Shown: positions 26,546 through 34,739 of the stretch, one piece after another
Numbering within the stretch: position 1 is the stretch's first letter
Layout: each line of letters begins with the position of its first letter
Assembly (NCBI GenBank): GCA_036676235.1
Contig: JAKFDI010000010.1
Span: 283,030-347,029 of the forward strand
Direction of reading: 5' to 3'
DNA: 64,000 nt
DNA from: JAKFDI01 sp036676235
Lineage (GTDB): Bacteria > Pseudomonadota > Gammaproteobacteria > Burkholderiales > Burkholderiaceae_C
Notes under the pieces: generated by a model
The model's database searches: none
Told to the model about the DNA's origin: nothing
What the model saw: the letters and a program-made list of their open reading frames with translations, nothing else
Made by a program: the position numbers and the translations under genes

Positions 26546-27122
26546 CGCTGGCCTCCTGTTCGCCTGTCTTCTGCTCGCGCTCGTGGCGAATGAACTTGAA
26601 GAGTTCGCGGAACGCGCGCCCGCTGCGCTGCTCGGGCGCGGTGGCTGCATCCTTGCGGGCGGCGCGGATCAGGCTGCGCAGTTGCTGCAGGTCGCTGTGT
26701 GGCTGCTCGGCGGTCCAGCGGGTGAGCGCGTCGTCGCTCGCGATCAGCTCGGCGCGCCAGTGCTCGGCCTCGTGCAGCGCCAGTGAATCCTTCGCCTGGC
26801 CGAGCTGCATGGCGGCCACCGCCTCCTGCAATGGTGCGGGATCGATGCGCCGCATCAGCTTGCCGATGTACTGCATCTGGCGACGCCGGCCTTCGTGTGT
26901 GCGTGTGCTCTTGTAGGCGCGAATGGCGTCGCGCAGCGTCTCGTCGATGGCCAGGCCGTCCAGCCGCGAATCGGGCAGGTTCACGACGGCTTCGCCCAGG
27001 TCCTGCAGCTCGTGCGACTCCTTCTTGCGCCGGGTCTTGCTGGGTCGCTCCGGATCGTGCGCGAGCCCCGTGTCGGCGGGCTCGCCATCGTCGACGCCGG
27101 GTCGGGAAACTCGATTGCTCAC
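26538..27122 (-). CDS. darP: Ribosome-associated protein DarP (YjgA, DUF615)
   Basis: A 194-residue basic helical protein of the YjgA/DarP family, which in E. coli takes part in late 50S subunit assembly. P-S-K-T-R-R-K-K-E-S-H-E-L-Q-D-L-G near residue 25 and R-R-Q-M-Q-Y-I-G-K-L-M-R-R-I-D near 85 match the family. I chose the GTG at 27122 because homologous sequence starts shortly after it; upstream ATGs extend into the divergent pmbA promoter region. Confidence 0.88.
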   Translation of the reverse strand: MSNRVSRPGVDDGEPADTGLAHDPERPSKTRRKKESHELQDLGEAVVNLPDSRLDGLAIDETLRDAIRAYKSTRTHEGRRRQMQYIGKLMRRIDPAPLQEAVAAMQLGQAKDSLALHEAEHWRAELIASDDALTRWTAEQPHSDLQQLRSLIRAARKDAATAPEQRSGRAFRELFKFIRHEREQKTGEQEASDE

Positions 27123-27291
27123 GTGGGATTCCGGGAAAGAGGAAGGGCGGGGAAGCGGCTCGGCAAGGACGCGAAACGAGCGCAAGAAAAGGCGCTGGGT
27201 ATGATAGCCGCGGGCTTGTTGCCGCCCGATTTTCCGCCCTGCCGCAGCGTTGCTGCGACCCTCCATCTCCCACTCGATCGGACCTCCGCTC

Positions 27292-28680
27292 ATGCCCGTG
27301 AACACCTCGCCCGCACCCGGTTTCGCCTATTCGCGCGAACGGTTCCAGGAGCTGGTGCAAGACGCCCTGGCCCATGCGAAGTCGCTGGGCGCGAGCGATG
27401 CGGGCGCCGAGGTGTCCGAAGGCGTCGGCCTGTCGGTCTCGGTGCGCAAGGGCGAGATCGAGAACATCGAGCGCAACCGCGACAAGTCGATGGGCGTGAC
27501 CGTCTACCTCGGCCAGCGCCGCGGCAACGCAAGCACCTCCGACTTTTCGCCCGCGGCGCTGAAGCAGACGGTGCAGGCTGCCTACGACATCGCCCGCTTC
27601 ACTGCCGAGGATCCGGCCGCGGGCCTGCCCGATGAACGCGATCTCGCGCGCGGCAAGGCGGTCGAGCGCGACCTCGACCTGTTCCATCCCTGGGACATCG
27701 ATGCCGAAGGCGCCGTCGAGATCGCCCGGCGCTGCGAGCACGCCGCACTGTCGGTGGACCGGCGCATCACCAACTCCGAAGGCGCGGGCGTGTCGGCGCA
27801 GCAGTCGCACTTTCTTGCTGCGAACACGCGGGGCTTCGTCGGCGGCTACGCGAGTTCGCGGCATTCGCTGTCGGTCGCGCCGATCGCCTCGCTGCCCGGC
27901 CGCGGCGGCGACGACATGCAGCGCGACGCCTGGTACAGCTCGATGCGCGCCGCCGAAGACCTGGCCGCACCGGAAGTGGTCGGGCGCTATGCCGCGGAGC
28001 GGGCGCTGTCGCGCCTGAAGTCGCGCAAGATCGGCACGCGCGAGGTGCCGGTGCTCTTTGAATCGACGCTCGCGGCCGGCCTGCTGGGCGCCTATGTGCA
28101 GGCCACGAGCGGCGGCGCGCTCTACCGCAAGTCGAGCTTCCTCGTCGATTCGCTCGGCAAGCAGGTGCTGGCCGATCACGTCGACATCCACGAAGACCCG
28201 CACCAGTTGCGCGGCAAGGGCAGCGCACCCTTCGACGACGAAGGCGTGGCGACCCGCGCGCGCGACGTGGCGAAGGCGGGCGTGGTGCAGGGCTACTTCC
28301 TGTCGAGCTATTCGGCACGCAAGCTGGGCATGCGCACCACGGGCCACGCCGGCGGCTCGCAGAACCTAGCGATGACCAGCCGACTCACGCAAGCCGGCGA
28401 TGATCTGGACGCCATGCTGCGCAAGCTCGGCCGCGGCCTGTTCGTCATCGAACTGATGGGGCAGGGCGTGAATTACGTGACCGGTGACTACTCGCGCGGT
28501 GCCGCCGGCTTCTGGGTCGAGGGCGGGAAGATCGTGCACCCGGTGCACGAGATCACCATCGCCGGCAATCTGCGCGACATGCTGAAGGGAATCGTCGCCA
28601 TCGGCGCGGACGCCTACACGCTCGGCGGCAAGACCACGGGCTCGGTGCTGATCGAGCGCATGAAGATCGCGGGCAGCTGA
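27292..28680 (+). CDS. pmbA: Metalloprotease PmbA (TldE)
   Basis: A 462-residue TldD/PmbA family protein. With TldD it forms a heterodimeric metalloprotease that processes modified peptides and the CcdA antitoxin in E. coli. PmbA itself lacks the zinc HExxxH motif, and none is seen here. The segments S-V-R-K-G-E-I-E-N-I-E and G-G-K-T-T-G-S-V-L-I-E-R-M fit the family. The ATG at 27292 begins the conserved part; an upstream ATG at 27250 adds 14 unlikely residues. A strong terminator follows. Confidence 0.93.
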   Translation: MPVNTSPAPGFAYSRERFQELVQDALAHAKSLGASDAGAEVSEGVGLSVSVRKGEIENIERNRDKSMGVTVYLGQRRGNASTSDFSPAALKQTVQAAYDIARFTAEDPAAGLPDERDLARGKAVERDLDLFHPWDIDAEGAVEIARRCEHAALSVDRRITNSEGAGVSAQQSHFLAANTRGFVGGYASSRHSLSVAPIASLPGRGGDDMQRDAWYSSMRAAEDLAAPEVVGRYAAERALSRLKSRKIGTREVPVLFESTLAAGLLGAYVQATSGGALYRKSSFLVDSLGKQVLADHVDIHEDPHQLRGKGSAPFDDEGVATRARDVAKAGVVQGYFLSSYSARKLGMRTTGHAGGSQNLAMTSRLTQAGDDLDAMLRKLGRGLFVIELMGQGVNYVTGDYSRGAAGFWVEGGKIVHPVHEITIAGNLRDMLKGIVAIGADAYTLGGKTTGSVLIERMKIAGS

Positions 28681-28704
28681 GTGGGTTGCCGGCGCACAAG
28701 AAGT

Positions 28705-28729
28705 ACGACCGCCCGAGGGCGGTCGTTTT
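28705..28729 (+). terminator. Rho-independent terminator of pmbA
   Basis: Perfect 10-bp arms ACGACCGCCC (28705-28714) and GGGCGGTCGT (28717-28726), a 2-nt loop and then T residues to 28729. It lies 25 bp after the pmbA stop and before the converging dctM gene. Confidence 0.85.
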
Positions 28730-28747
28730 CATTGGCGCATTCCGAGG

Positions 28748-30139
28748 TCAGCGGTACAGCAGATCCGGCAGCCAGGTCGTGAGCTGCGGAATCAGCAGCA
28801 CGCAGCCGATCGCGATCACCTGCAGCGCCACGAACGGCGCCACGCCGCGGTAGATGTGGCCTGTGGTCACGTTGCCGGGCGCCACGCCGCGCAGGTAGAT
28901 CAGCGAGAAGCCGAACGGCGGCGTCATGAAGCTGGTTTGCAGATTCACGCCGACCACCACACCGAGCCAGATCGGGTCCATGCCCATGTTGAGCAGGGCC
29001 GGCGCGGTGATCGGGATGATGATGAAGATGATCTCGAAGGTGTCCAGCACGAAGCCGAGCAGGAACATCACCAGCATCACGGCGACCAGCGCGCCCATCA
29101 TGCCGCCGGGTAGATCGGACAGCAGCTCGTGCACCAGGTCATCACCGCCCATCATGCGGAAGACGATGGAGAAGACCGCCGCACCGAGCAGCAGCACGAA
29201 GACCATCGAGGTGACGCGCGCCGTCGACTCGGTTGCCTCGCGCAGCATGCGGAAGTTGAGCGTGCGATGGGCGGCGACCAGCAGCAGCGCGCCGACGGCA
29301 CCCACCGAGGCCGCTTCAGTCGGCGTGGCGAAGCCGCCGATGATGGAGCCGAGTACGGCGACGATCAGAAGGAGCGGCGGAACGAGCGCACGGAACACGT
29401 CGCGCACCAGCGTTCTGCGTTCCTCCGCCGTGGGCGGTGTCGCCGGGCAGGTTTTCGGGTCGAAGATCGCCTTGCCGATCATGTAGAGGATGTAGAGGCT
29501 GACGAGCAGCAGGCTCGGCAGCACCGAGCCGGCGAAGAGGTCGCCCACCGACACCGCGCTCGGCGCGAAGTTGCCCTTGGCCATCTGCACCTGGGCGTGG
29601 ATGCCGGCCAGCATGTCGCCGAGGAAGATCATTACCGTGGACGGCGGCACGATCTGCCCGAGCGTGCCCGAGGCGCAGATCACGCCGCAGGCGAGCTTGG
29701 GGTCGTAGCCGGCGCGCAGCATCGCAGGCAGGCTGATCAAACCCATGGTGACCACGGTGGCGCCCACCACGCCGGTGGAGGCAGCCAGCAGCGTGCCGAC
29801 GATGATCACCGAGATGCCCAGCCCGCCGCGCATGTTGCCGAATACGCGGCCCATGGTGCTGAGCAGCCGCTCGGCGATGCCCGAGCGTTCGAGCACCACG
29901 CCCATGAAGATGAACAAGGGAACGGCGACCAGCACCTCGTTCGTCATGAAGCCGATGTAGCGCGAGGCCAGTGCACCGAAATTCGATGGATCGAAGACGC
30001 CGAGCCCCCAACCGACCAGCGAGAACAGCAAGGCGGTGCCGGCCAGCGAGAACGCCACCGGAAAGCCCATCATCAGCACGGCGATGACGCCGAAGAACAT
30101 CAGGACGGCGAGCAGCTCGCCGGTTGCAACGGGATCCAT
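28748..30139 (-). CDS. dctM: TRAP transporter large permease (DctM type)
   Basis: A 463-residue inner-membrane protein with about twelve hydrophobic helices. It is the sodium-coupled transport subunit of a tripartite TRAP transporter. G-x-P-V-A-F-S-L-A near residue 25, P-P-S-T-V-M-I-F-L-G-D near 165 and F-M-T-P-P-F-G-F-S-L near 410 match DctM. It follows dctQ by 6 bp. Gene order P-Q-M and the TakP-like binding protein suggest import of an alpha-keto acid or similar carboxylate. Confidence 0.95.
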   Translation of the reverse strand: MDPVATGELLAVLMFFGVIAVLMMGFPVAFSLAGTALLFSLVGWGLGVFDPSNFGALASRYIGFMTNEVLVAVPLFIFMGVVLERSGIAERLLSTMGRVFGNMRGGLGISVIIVGTLLAASTGVVGATVVTMGLISLPAMLRAGYDPKLACGVICASGTLGQIVPPSTVMIFLGDMLAGIHAQVQMAKGNFAPSAVSVGDLFAGSVLPSLLLVSLYILYMIGKAIFDPKTCPATPPTAEERRTLVRDVFRALVPPLLLIVAVLGSIIGGFATPTEAASVGAVGALLLVAAHRTLNFRMLREATESTARVTSMVFVLLLGAAVFSIVFRMMGGDDLVHELLSDLPGGMMGALVAVMLVMFLLGFVLDTFEIIFIIIPITAPALLNMGMDPIWLGVVVGVNLQTSFMTPPFGFSLIYLRGVAPGNVTTGHIYRGVAPFVALQVIAIGCVLLIPQLTTWLPDLLYR

Positions 30140-30145
30140 GGGTGA

Positions 30146-30691
30146 TCAGTCCTGCTTGTACTGGTAGGCCTTGGGCAGCAGGTCCTGCTTGTCGGCGAGA
30201 ACAAGCACGCTGCGCAACGCCATGGCGATGCCCTGCAGCGCCACCAGTGCGATGAAGAGCAGGATGAAGGTCTTGAGAATGAAAAGTCCCGGCATGCCGC
30301 CCGGGTTGACGGAGGCTTCACGCAGGGCCCACGAACGCGACACGTATTCCTGGCTGTAGATCCAGGTGACGATGCAGTAGGGCGCAAGAAACAGGATCAC
30401 GCCGACGAGGTCGAGCAGCGCCTTGCGCTTGAGCGTGGCCGGGCGGTAGAAGATGTCCACGCGCACGTGGTCGTCGAGCATGAACGCATAGCCCGCGACG
30501 GCCATGAACAGGGCGCCGTTGAACCACACGTAGAGGTCCTGCATCCACAAGTGGGTGGTTTCGAGGACGTAGCGCTGTACCACCACGGTGAAGCACAAGA
30601 GGACAGAAGCCAGCGCCAGCCAGGCAAAGGCCTTGCCGATGATGGCATTGAGCGCACTGATGGCGCTCACGATGGCTGCGAGGGCACGCAT
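30146..30691 (-). CDS. dctQ: TRAP transporter small permease (DctQ type)
   Basis: A 181-residue inner-membrane protein with four hydrophobic helices, the small membrane subunit of a TRAP transporter. W-M-Q-D-L-Y-V-W-F-N-G-A-L-F near residue 50 and D-D-H-V-R-V-D-I-F near 73 are family features. I chose the ATG at 30691, where the membrane part starts, rather than the longer form from 30748, which lies in an intercistronic hairpin. It is 6 bp before dctM and 157 bp after dctP. Confidence 0.9.
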   Translation of the reverse strand: MRALAAIVSAISALNAIIGKAFAWLALASVLLCFTVVVQRYVLETTHLWMQDLYVWFNGALFMAVAGYAFMLDDHVRVDIFYRPATLKRKALLDLVGVILFLAPYCIVTWIYSQEYVSRSWALREASVNPGGMPGLFILKTFILLFIALVALQGIAMALRSVLVLADKQDLLPKAYQYKQD

Positions 30692-30721
30692 GGAGAGGAT
30701 TCCGGTAGGGATCGAGCGGGG

Positions 30722-30829
30722 CTGCGCGCACGCATCGCGCGCGTGCACGCGCAGAGTCTGCGAAGCGACGGTGGCCGGGTCGGGATCGTGTCGATCGAAA
30801 GCGCCGGCGCGCAGGCCCGCAAGGCCTGC
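30722..30829 (-). repeat. Two hairpins between dctP and dctQ
   Basis: An imperfect CTGCGCGCACGC...GCGTGCACGCGCAG hairpin spans 30722-30754, and a perfect GCAGGCC / GGCCTGC stem with loop CGCAA spans 30811-30829. Such intercistronic stems often protect the upstream dctP message so the binding protein is made in excess. Functional role inferred. Confidence 0.45.
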
Positions 30830-30848
30830 CGCACCGGCATCGAGACGC

Positions 30849-31991
30849 TCAGCTGATCTTGAAGTACTTCTCGCGAGCGCGCAGGAACGGCGCGTCGGTG
30901 CCTTCGGTCCGCGTGCGCAGGAGGTTCAGCGCGGAGATGAAGCTCTCGGTCGTCTTCTTGGCAATCGCGTTGTCGCTGTTGCGAAGCGACTCCATGATCT
31001 CCAGCGAAGCCTTGGCACCGGCCTCGAGGATCGAGTCGGGGAACTGATGGGTCTTCACGCCGTGATCCTTCACCAGCGTGGCGAGGGCGCGCGGGTCGTT
31101 GGCGACGAAGTCGGCGGAGACCTGGTCGTACTCGGCCTGGCAGGCCGTACGCACGATGGCCTGCAGATCCTTGGGCAGCGCGGCGAACTTCGACTTGCTC
31201 ACCACGGCTTCGGTGGCGAGTCCCGGCTCGATGAAGCTCGGGAAGTAGTAGTTCTTGCAGATCTGGTGGAAGCCGAGCGCCAGGTCGTTGTAGGGGCCCA
31301 CGAATTCCGCGGCGTCCAGTGTGCCGGTCTGAAGGGCCTGGAAGATTTCGCCGGCGGCCATGTTGGTGACCGAGGCGCCCAGCTTCTGCCAGACCTGTCC
31401 GCCAATGCCGGGCGTGCGAAAGCGCATGCCCTGGATGTCGGCGACGCCTTTGAGCTCGTTGCGGAACCAGCCGCCCGCCTGGGTGCCGGTGTTGCCCGAC
31501 AGGAAACCTTGTACGCCGAACTGGTCGTAGATCTCGTCCCAGATGGCCTGGCCACCCAGGTGACGCACCCAGGCCGACAGCTCGCCCGTCGTCATGCCGA
31601 AGGGCACGCCGGTGAAGAACGACAGGCCCGGATTCTTGTTCTGCCAGTAGTAGGCCGCGCCGTGGCTCATCTCGGCCGTGCCGTTGATGACGGCGTCCAG
31701 AGCCTGCAGCGGCGGCACCAGTTCGCCGGCCGAGTAGACCTTGACCGTCAGGCGGCCGTCAGACATTTCGGTGATGCGCTTGGCGAGGTTCTCCGCGCCG
31801 ACGCCGAGACCCGGGAAGTTCTTGGGCCACGTGGTGACCATGCGCCATTCCATCTTGCCCGTCGCGACTGCGGGCGCCGAGGCGGCGGCGGCCGCCTGCT
31901 CCTCCGGCTTCTTGCTGCAGGCGCTCATCGCCACGGCACCGAGCGCAGCACCGGCCGTCAGGCCCTTCTTCAATATGGAACGACGATCCAT
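30849..31991 (-). CDS. TRAP transporter substrate-binding protein, TakP-like
   Basis: A 380-residue periplasmic solute-binding protein. The N-terminus M-D-R-R-S-I-L-K-K-G then M-S-A-C suggests Tat export with a lipobox at about Cys25. Segments such as A-G-E-L-V-P-P-L-Q-A-L-D-A-V, G-N-T-G-T-Q-A-G-G-W-F-R-N-E, and A-A-E-F-V-G-P-Y-N-D resemble TakP, which binds 2-oxo acids such as pyruvate. The R and W in the G-G-W-F-R region fit the carboxylate-binding site. Exact ligand inferred. Confidence 0.9.
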   Translation of the reverse strand: MDRRSILKKGLTAGAALGAVAMSACSKKPEEQAAAAASAPAVATGKMEWRMVTTWPKNFPGLGVGAENLAKRITEMSDGRLTVKVYSAGELVPPLQALDAVINGTAEMSHGAAYYWQNKNPGLSFFTGVPFGMTTGELSAWVRHLGGQAIWDEIYDQFGVQGFLSGNTGTQAGGWFRNELKGVADIQGMRFRTPGIGGQVWQKLGASVTNMAAGEIFQALQTGTLDAAEFVGPYNDLALGFHQICKNYYFPSFIEPGLATEAVVSKSKFAALPKDLQAIVRTACQAEYDQVSADFVANDPRALATLVKDHGVKTHQFPDSILEAGAKASLEIMESLRNSDNAIAKKTTESFISALNLLRTRTEGTDAPFLRAREKYFKIS

Positions 31992-32214
31992 CGCTTTTTC
32001 TCCTAGGGTATTGAGAGTTCAGTGAGCAACACGCCGCGCTGCATTGAACGCAGGCTGCCGACTCGACAGCGCAAGTGCCTCGTGGGCGCGCGGGTGGGCG
32101 GCATGCTAATCCAAGAACGCATGCGTAAAAGCCGCAACACGGTGGCTTCCGGCGCAAGCGGGCTGAATCCGAGGGTATGCCCTCGGGCTCGTTGCGCCCG
32201 GTTTGTCGCGTGGG

Positions 32215-32571
32215 TCAGCCGCCCGCGGCGGTTGCGGCGACATACAGCTTGGTGCTGCGCGCGCCCGAGCGGCAGAAGGCCAGCACGGGCTTGGGCAGGC
32301 TGGCCAACAGTTCGCCGAAGCGCGCGATCTCTTCGGGCGACTGGTAGGACCCGTTCACCGGCAGGAAGGCGTACTGCAGCCCAGCGGCAGTGGCGGCTTC
32401 GGCGATGGCGGCATTCGTCGGCTGGTCGGGGCCGCCTTCGAAGTCGGGCCGATTGTTGATGACGCTCTTGAAGCCGTTGTCCGCGGCCCATTGCATGGCG
32501 GCTGGATCGAGCTGCGGAGCGACGCAGACCTCGGGGCTGAGTTGGCGAACGGCCGGTGTAGTCATGGGCAA
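32215..32571 (-). CDS. TIGR01244 family phosphatase/sulfurtransferase-like protein
   Basis: A 118-residue DUF442/TIGR01244 domain. It has a protein-tyrosine-phosphatase-like active loop F-C-R-S-G-A-R-S near residue 98, with Cys and Arg in C-x5-R, and S-V-I-N-N-R-P-D-F-E near 36. In some bacteria the domain is fused to a persulfide dioxygenase-like hydrolase (Blh); here it stands alone. Phosphatase and sulfurtransferase roles are both proposed for the family. It lies 21 bp after the YqeY gene. Confidence 0.85.
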   Translation of the reverse strand: MPMTTPAVRQLSPEVCVAPQLDPAAMQWAADNGFKSVINNRPDFEGGPDQPTNAAIAEAATAAGLQYAFLPVNGSYQSPEEIARFGELLASLPKPVLAFCRSGARSTKLYVAATAAGG

Positions 32572-32592
32572 CTCCTCGGGTGCCGCAGGGGC

Positions 32593-33039
32593 TCAGCGAC
32601 TGAGCGCCTGCTTGACGGCGGCCGAGACGAGCGCCATGTCGGCCTTTCCGGCGAGCCGCGTCTTGACCGCGCCCATCACCTTGCCCATGTCGCCCGGGCC
32701 TGTGGCGCCGAGTTCGGCCACCAGCGTCGCGACTTCGGCGTTGATCTCGTCGGCCGACATGCGCTGCGGCAGATAGCCCTCCAGCACGGCGAGTTCGGCG
32801 CTTTCCTTGTCGGCCAGATCGGTGCGCCCGCCGGCGGTGAACTGGGTGATCGAATCCTTGCGCTGCTTGATGAGCTTGTCGACGATGGCGACGACTGCGG
32901 CGTCGTCCAGCGTGATGCGCTCGTCGACCTCGCGCTGCTTCATGGCGGCGAGCAGGCCGCGAATCGTGAGCAGGCGCGGCGCATCCTTGGCGCGCATCGC
33001 GGTCTTCATGTCTTCCGTGATCTGGTCTTTGAGCGTCAT
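32593..33039 (-). CDS. GatB/YqeY domain-containing protein
   Basis: A 148-residue YqeY-type protein, related to the tRNA-binding tail of the GatB amidotransferase. K-D-Q-I-T-E-D-M-K-T-A-M-R-A-K-D near residue 4, D-E-R-I-T-L-D-D-A and a late T-G-P-G-D-M-G-K-V-M-G match the family. Its function is not established; stand-alone YqeY may bind tRNA. It is placed directly after rpsU, a common arrangement near rpsU-dnaG loci, though dnaG is not in this window. Confidence 0.92.
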   Translation of the reverse strand: MTLKDQITEDMKTAMRAKDAPRLLTIRGLLAAMKQREVDERITLDDAAVVAIVDKLIKQRKDSITQFTAGGRTDLADKESAELAVLEGYLPQRMSADEINAEVATLVAELGATGPGDMGKVMGAVKTRLAGKADMALVSAAVKQALSR

Positions 33040-33065
33040 GGCAGCGTTACTTCGAGGTTAGAAAC

Positions 33066-33094
33066 AAGAAAGCCCGCTTGGCGCGGGCTTTCTT
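33066..33094 (-). terminator. Rho-independent terminator between rpsU and yqeY
   Basis: Perfect 12-bp arms AAGAAAGCCCGC (33066-33077) and GCGGGCTTTCTT (33083-33094) with a TTGGC loop. On the minus strand it lies after the rpsU stop and before yqeY, and could partly separate their expression. Confidence 0.85.
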
Positions 33095-33113
33095 GGGCCT
33101 GAGCGCCTGGGGC

Positions 33114-33326
33114 TCAGTACAGTCGCTTGGGCAGTTGCTGGCTGCGGATGCGCTTGAAGTGGCGCTTCACCGCAGCCGCCTTCTTGCGCTTGCGCTCGGC
33201 GGTGGGCTTTTCGTAGAACTCGCGGGCTCGCAGATCGGTCAACAGGCCGAGTTTTTCGATGGTGCGCTTGAAGCGGCGCAGGGCCACGTCGAACGGCTCG
33301 TTTTCTTTGACGCGAATCGTAGTCAT
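33114..33326 (-). CDS. rpsU: 30S ribosomal protein S21
   Basis: A 70-residue basic ribosomal protein that joins the small subunit near the anti-Shine-Dalgarno region. It begins T-T-I-R-V-K-E-N-E-P-F-D-V-A-L-R-R-F-K-R-T and ends in a lysine/arginine-rich helix, as in all S21 proteins. The ATG at 33326 is the family start; a longer frame to 33365 is leader sequence. A long leader with 11-bp repeats and a TATAAT promoter lie upstream. Confidence 0.97.
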   Translation of the reverse strand: MTTIRVKENEPFDVALRRFKRTIEKLGLLTDLRAREFYEKPTAERKRKKAAAVKRHFKRIRSQQLPKRLY

Positions 33327-33409
33327 GTAGAGCTGGAGTTCCTGAATTGTTGCGCTCGGTGCCACCAGTCGATGGCGACGGGGAAGGGTCCGGATTTCCC
33401 TGTCGTGCG

Positions 33410-33442
33410 GCTCAGTTGGAGCTCAGTTCAAGCTCAGGTGGT
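33410..33442 (-). repeat. Three 11-bp tandem repeats in the rpsU leader
   Basis: On the plus strand GCTCAGTTGGA (33410-33420), GCTCAGTTCAA (33421-33431) and GCTCAGGTGGT (33432-33442) follow one another. The unit length is close to one helical turn. They lie between the rpsU promoter and start codon, so they are transcribed. Confidence 0.7.
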
Positions 33443-33472
33443 CGCGGCGCGGGTTTGTCGACAAAGACAGCG

Positions 33473-33500
33473 ATTATAGCCCGGCGCAGTTGGCGCGCAA
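33473..33500 (-). promoter_or_regulatory. Sigma-70 promoter of rpsU
   Basis: On the minus strand TTGCGC (33500-33495), a 16-bp spacer and a perfect TATAAT (33478-33473). It would give a leader of roughly 140 nt before the rpsU start. Confidence 0.65.
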
Positions 33501-33509
33501 GCGGGCGAT

Positions 33510-34730
33510 CTACCGGGCCGTCGCGTGCTGCGCCGCCATTGCCCGGGCGCAGGCGGCGGCGCCGGCCCAGGCCCACTGGAAGTTGTAGCCGCCGAGCCAC
33601 CCCGTCACGTCCACCACCTCGCCGATGAAGTACAGGCCTGGCACGCGGCGGCTTTCCATGGTCTGCGAACTGAGCGCCCGGGTGTCGACCCCTCCGGCCG
33701 TGACTTCCGCCTTGCGGTAGCCCTCAGTGCCGGAGGGCGTGAGCGACCAGCGCGCGAGCGATTCGGCGAGTGCCGAAAGTTCCCGGTCGCGCAGCTCGGC
33801 AATCGGGCGGGCGGTGAGTTCGGGGCGGGTGGCCAGCCAGGCTTCGGCCAGGCGGCGAGGCAGGACGTCGGCCAGTTCGTTGGCAAGCTGGCGGCGTGAG
33901 CCCTGCTTGAGTTGCGAGAGATGCGCCGCCAGATCGACCCCCGGCGCCAGGTCGAGCGTGATCGGCGTGCCGGGGCGCCAGAAGCTCGAGATCTGCAGGA
34001 TGGCCGGGCCGCTCAGCCCACGGTGGGTGAACAGCAGGTCTTCGAGGAATTCGCCGCGCGCGTGGCCTTGGCCGGTCGCGACCCGTGCCTGCAGCGCCAC
34101 GCCCGACAGCGTCGAGAACGGCGCCCAGTCCGCCGCGTCGAAGGTAAGCGGCACCAGCGCCGGGCGCGTCTCGATCAGCTTGTGGCCGAACTGCTTGGCG
34201 ATGCGGTAGCCGAAATCGGTGGCGCCGATCTTCGGAATCGAGAGCCCGCCCGTGGCGATGACAAGGCGCGGCGCGGCGACCGTGCCGCGCGAGGTGTCGA
34301 GTTCGAATCCGGCCGCGCCTTGCCGCACCGCCTCGACGCCGCACGGCTGCCAGCGCACGACGCCGCCCTGCTCGCATTCGCGCAGCAGCAGGCCGATCAA
34401 CTGCTCGCTCGATTCGTCGCAGAAAAGCTGGCCCCTGTGCTTTTCGTGGAAGGGAATGCGGTGCCGCTGAACGAGAGCGATGAAATCCTGCGGCGTGTAG
34501 CGCGCCAGCGCCGAGCGGCAGAAGTGCGGGTTGGCCGAGAGAAAGTTCGCCGGCCCGGCCTCGCGGTTGGTGAAGTTGCTGCGCCCGCCGCCGGAGATGC
34601 GGATCTTCTCGGCCACCTTCTCGGCGTGGTCGATCAGCAGCACGCGCAGGCCCGACTGGCCGGCGATGGCCGCGCAGTGCAGGCCGGCCGCGCCGGCGCC
34701 GACGATCAGGACATCGAAGCTCTGCGGCAC
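33510..34730 (-). CDS. BaiN/HI0933-type flavoprotein
   Basis: A 406-residue FAD-dependent oxidoreductase. N-terminal dinucleotide fold V-L-I-V-G-A-G-A-A-G-L-H near residue 7, then I-S-G-G-G-R-S-N-F-T-N near 46, a mid A-T-G-G-L-S-I-P-K-I-G, and C-terminal G-L-Y-F-I-G-E-V-V-D-V-T-G-W-L-G-G-Y-N are diagnostic. The reaction is unknown for this subfamily. It ends 37 bp before the rpsU promoter region and follows the sterol desaturase-family gene by 9 bp, so the two may be one unit. Confidence 0.9.
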   Translation of the reverse strand: MPQSFDVLIVGAGAAGLHCAAIAGQSGLRVLLIDHAEKVAEKIRISGGGRSNFTNREAGPANFLSANPHFCRSALARYTPQDFIALVQRHRIPFHEKHRGQLFCDESSEQLIGLLLRECEQGGVVRWQPCGVEAVRQGAAGFELDTSRGTVAAPRLVIATGGLSIPKIGATDFGYRIAKQFGHKLIETRPALVPLTFDAADWAPFSTLSGVALQARVATGQGHARGEFLEDLLFTHRGLSGPAILQISSFWRPGTPITLDLAPGVDLAAHLSQLKQGSRRQLANELADVLPRRLAEAWLATRPELTARPIAELRDRELSALAESLARWSLTPSGTEGYRKAEVTAGGVDTRALSSQTMESRRVPGLYFIGEVVDVTGWLGGYNFQWAWAGAAACARAMAAQHATAR

Positions 34731-34739
34731 GGCGCGCGG

